Shown: one piece after another, positions 62,270-64,000 of the stretch
Numbering within the stretch: position 1 is the first letter of the stretch
Layout of the letters: each line of letters begins with the position of its first letter
Assembly: GCA_951799405.1 (NCBI GenBank)
Contig: OX637333.1
Location: 12,213,960-12,277,959 of the forward strand
DNA length: 64,000 nt
Source of the DNA: Agapetus fuscipes
Lineage: Eukaryota > Arthropoda > Insecta > Trichoptera > Glossosomatidae
Direction: 5' to 3'
Notes under the pieces: model-generated
Databases searched by the model: none
Seen by the model: the letters and a program-made list of their open reading frames with translations, nothing else
What the model was told of the DNA's origin: nothing
Translations under genes and position numbers: made by a program

Positions 62270-63085
62270 TATTGAAGAGTGCAGAGAGTAATGAAATCAA
62301 GAAGACTCCAGTGGCCGGACACGTAGCATGTGCAGAAGACTCCAGGATCATCAGAACTGTCTTGGATGGTGCCCCCTCAGGTGTTAATCACTTGGACGTC
62401 CAAGGATGCGGTGGGCAGAGAACGTCGAAGCCAACGCCGAAGTTTTGGGAGTGAGGCGACCATGGAGGGAAGCAGCACAACGCAGAGTGGTGCAGGTGTC
62501 CCTGAGCCTTGAAGGCTGTCGGCTGATGAGCCGAAGAAAGTGAAATTAAAGTGTATAGATTTCATATTATAAATATTTCCGGTCCTCAGGCCATCATCAG
62601 GGGACAATCATCAGGGATCCAAAACTTTTGCAAGAAATAGTACAGAATGCCAGTGTCCTTGACAATATAGACAGGTGCCTATTTGATTGTTTACCTACTA
62701 AATTTATTTTTGCCATATCATTTGTGTTTATTACATTGAGGTTTTTTTATTTATTTTTTTCTTTACACAGTGTGTATTTTTGTGATTGTATGACTAATCT
62801 TTCTAGAATAAATAAATATTGTGCAAAATACAAGTGTTTTATTTTGATAGCTTTAAAGCAATAATAATAATATTAATAAATAATATCATGGCAGATAATA
62901 ATATATGATTATAGTGGTGTGAGTGTACCCGCGTGCCGCGTGTATAATACACACATGCATACAAGATCATAGTCCAATACGCAGAATGTATGGAAGGGAA
63001 GTAAGAAGGCGAGGAAGGGGGGTTTCGAAGTACGTACCTACCCCTAAGCCATAGAGTAGCTTCTCTAAGTACCTATATACTCTGT
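62270..63085 (+). mobile_element. LINE ORF end and 3' UTR (right, plus-strand copy)
   Basis: SNEIKKTPVAGHVACAEDSR, IIRTVLDGAPSGVNH, then in a shifted frame a GRPxxRW-type C-terminus (ENVEANAEVLGVRRPWREAA), followed by a ~560-bp 3' UTR ending ctaagtacctatatactctg + tg. Lacks the RTE and 2.14-kb insertions found in the opposite copy, so it shows their empty sites. LINE clade not assigned. Confidence 0.65.
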
Positions 63086-63940
63086 GGTGACGCCGTCCGT
63101 TCTGTCAAAGTTTAAGTGATTTGTATTTTGTATTCATGTTACGAAATCACGCTTAATTAACTTTATTATCATCGTATTTTTTCGTTGATCCGCTTGTATA
63201 ATTAATATGAGTTATCACTCGCGTGAAAACGTACATTTTTGTAGCTACGTATTGTGAGGTTATGTGACATGGACTCTCGAACATTTTTGAATTTGAAACG
63301 TTTTCTCGGCAGCAAAATGTATAAGCCTTGTCTGGGACTGCCGTCATTAGCAACCAATAATAAAATATCTGCCTTTTTCCTAGAAACTCGGCTGTGTGAC
63401 GAGTGACGATACAGTTTTGTCGAAATGAATTCATGTGCTGACTTGATGTGAATTGATGTGTTCGGTAATCATTTCTCAATAATGGTTGTATAAAATAAAA
63501 AAGGGCTACTTTCTTGGTGGAGACTTTAATTTTCCAAGTATTTTGCTTTGTCCTTGCAATTTGCATGCACAGCATTCAATTTAGACAGTATTGAGGAATG
63601 ATGAAACCAAGTTATAGTAATATTTTATAAGATATTTATCATGTTTTGAAATAATAATATTGTTTTGTAAATTTATACCTACGTTAATAAATCTTTAAGA
63701 AATATAAAAAAAATGGTTTGATTTTGAATAACAGAGTATCCTTGAATATTAATATGAAGTAAATAATAATATACCGATAATAATACAGGCATAATAATAA
63801 TATGTATATAGGTATCATACAGCTAGGTATATATAGTAGTAATGTTGTTTTCTGGTCGCAGCAGGTGGCAGCACAAGTTATTATGGGGCGTCCACACGCT
63901 TGCCAACCATTCACAAGTCAAGCGCACAGTGTGTCGTCTA
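63086..63940. other. terminal spacer
   Basis: 63340-63420 is a minus-strand copy of the GTTGCTAGG-type repeat. Otherwise AT-rich without a gene. Confidence 0.4.
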
Positions 63941-64000
63941 GAACATGCTAGCTGGACAAAATTAGTCCATTAGACAAATTTTTGTCCAGCTAGCATGTTC
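63941..64000. repeat. perfect 21-bp inverted repeat at the window edge
   Basis: GAACATGCTAGCTGGACAAA(A) and its exact complement ending at the last base, with an 18-bp loop. It may be one end of a foldback or TIR element continuing outside. Confidence 0.7.

Noticed and set aside
47069..63085. One giant transposon with ~0.8-kb terminal inverted repeats
   Set aside because: The arms contain a LINE ORF C-terminus and 3' UTR in matching order, and no target duplication was found outside; two opposite LINE copies are the simpler reading.

Overview
The window is eukaryotic and almost certainly from an arthropod, most likely an insect. It is AT-rich, has GT-AG introns, and is dominated by transposable elements. 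Strings such as 'taggtacctat' recall lepidopteran or aphid DNA, but I cannot fix the order from sequence alone. Two host genes are recognisable. One is a complete SMAP-type ArfGAP gene on the minus strand: start codon at 45797, stop at 29283, five coding exons, introns of 606 bp, 8.0 kb, 6.2 kb and 107 bp. The other is the last exon of a C/EBP-gamma-like bZIP gene on the plus strand (21684-21911). Nearly everything else is mobile DNA or tandem repeat.

1-9.1 kb: a decayed I-clade-like LINE is split inside its RNase H domain by a Harbinger-like transposon with a TAA target duplication. Next come a hAT non-autonomous element carrying an L2/CR1-type LINE fragment (8-bp duplication CCTTAGAG), a 281-bp C-rich MITE and a decayed RTE-like LINE. 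9.2-19.5 kb: one minus-strand CR1/Jockey-group LINE is broken by three insertions: an apparently intact RTE-like LINE with a 1107-codon ORF, a DNA transposon with 30-bp inverted repeats and a DUF7869-like ORF, and a 5'-truncated RTE tail. 19.5-28.8 kb: two L2-like fragments, a second C-rich MITE, the bZIP exon, several RTE tails, two tRNA-derived SINE families and another hAT element.

28.8-45.8 kb: the SMAP gene. Its introns hold a dead mariner, two Helitrons joined end to end, RTE, piggyBac-like, hAT-like and palindromic MITE copies, a 24-bp minisatellite derived from an RTE ORF, a Jockey-group LINE, and 61-bp and 53-bp tandem arrays. 45.9-53.3 kb: two hAT-type MITEs lie just upstream of the SMAP start codon. 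A minus-strand LINE 3' end follows, into which a ~2.14-kb element without recognisable inverted repeats has inserted twice, 31 bp apart, each copy with a perfect 8-bp target duplication. An RTE copy has inserted into the same LINE end.

53.4-64 kb: a 3.6-kb array of a 193-bp satellite, a nearly intact Penelope-like element (RT plus GIY-YIG, one frameshift, direct terminal repeats), an unrecognised ORF, and an oppositely oriented copy of the LINE end that serves as an unoccupied paralogue for the insertions at 49-52 kb. The window ends in a perfect 21-bp inverted repeat.

The elements are linked. One RTE family leaves about 17 truncated 3' tails and shares its tail with SINE1. Nesting order gives relative ages. 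The strongest candidate for something undescribed is the doubly inserted 2.14-kb element. The DUF7869 transposon and the RTE 5' end with tandem CAAGATGGCG motifs are next.
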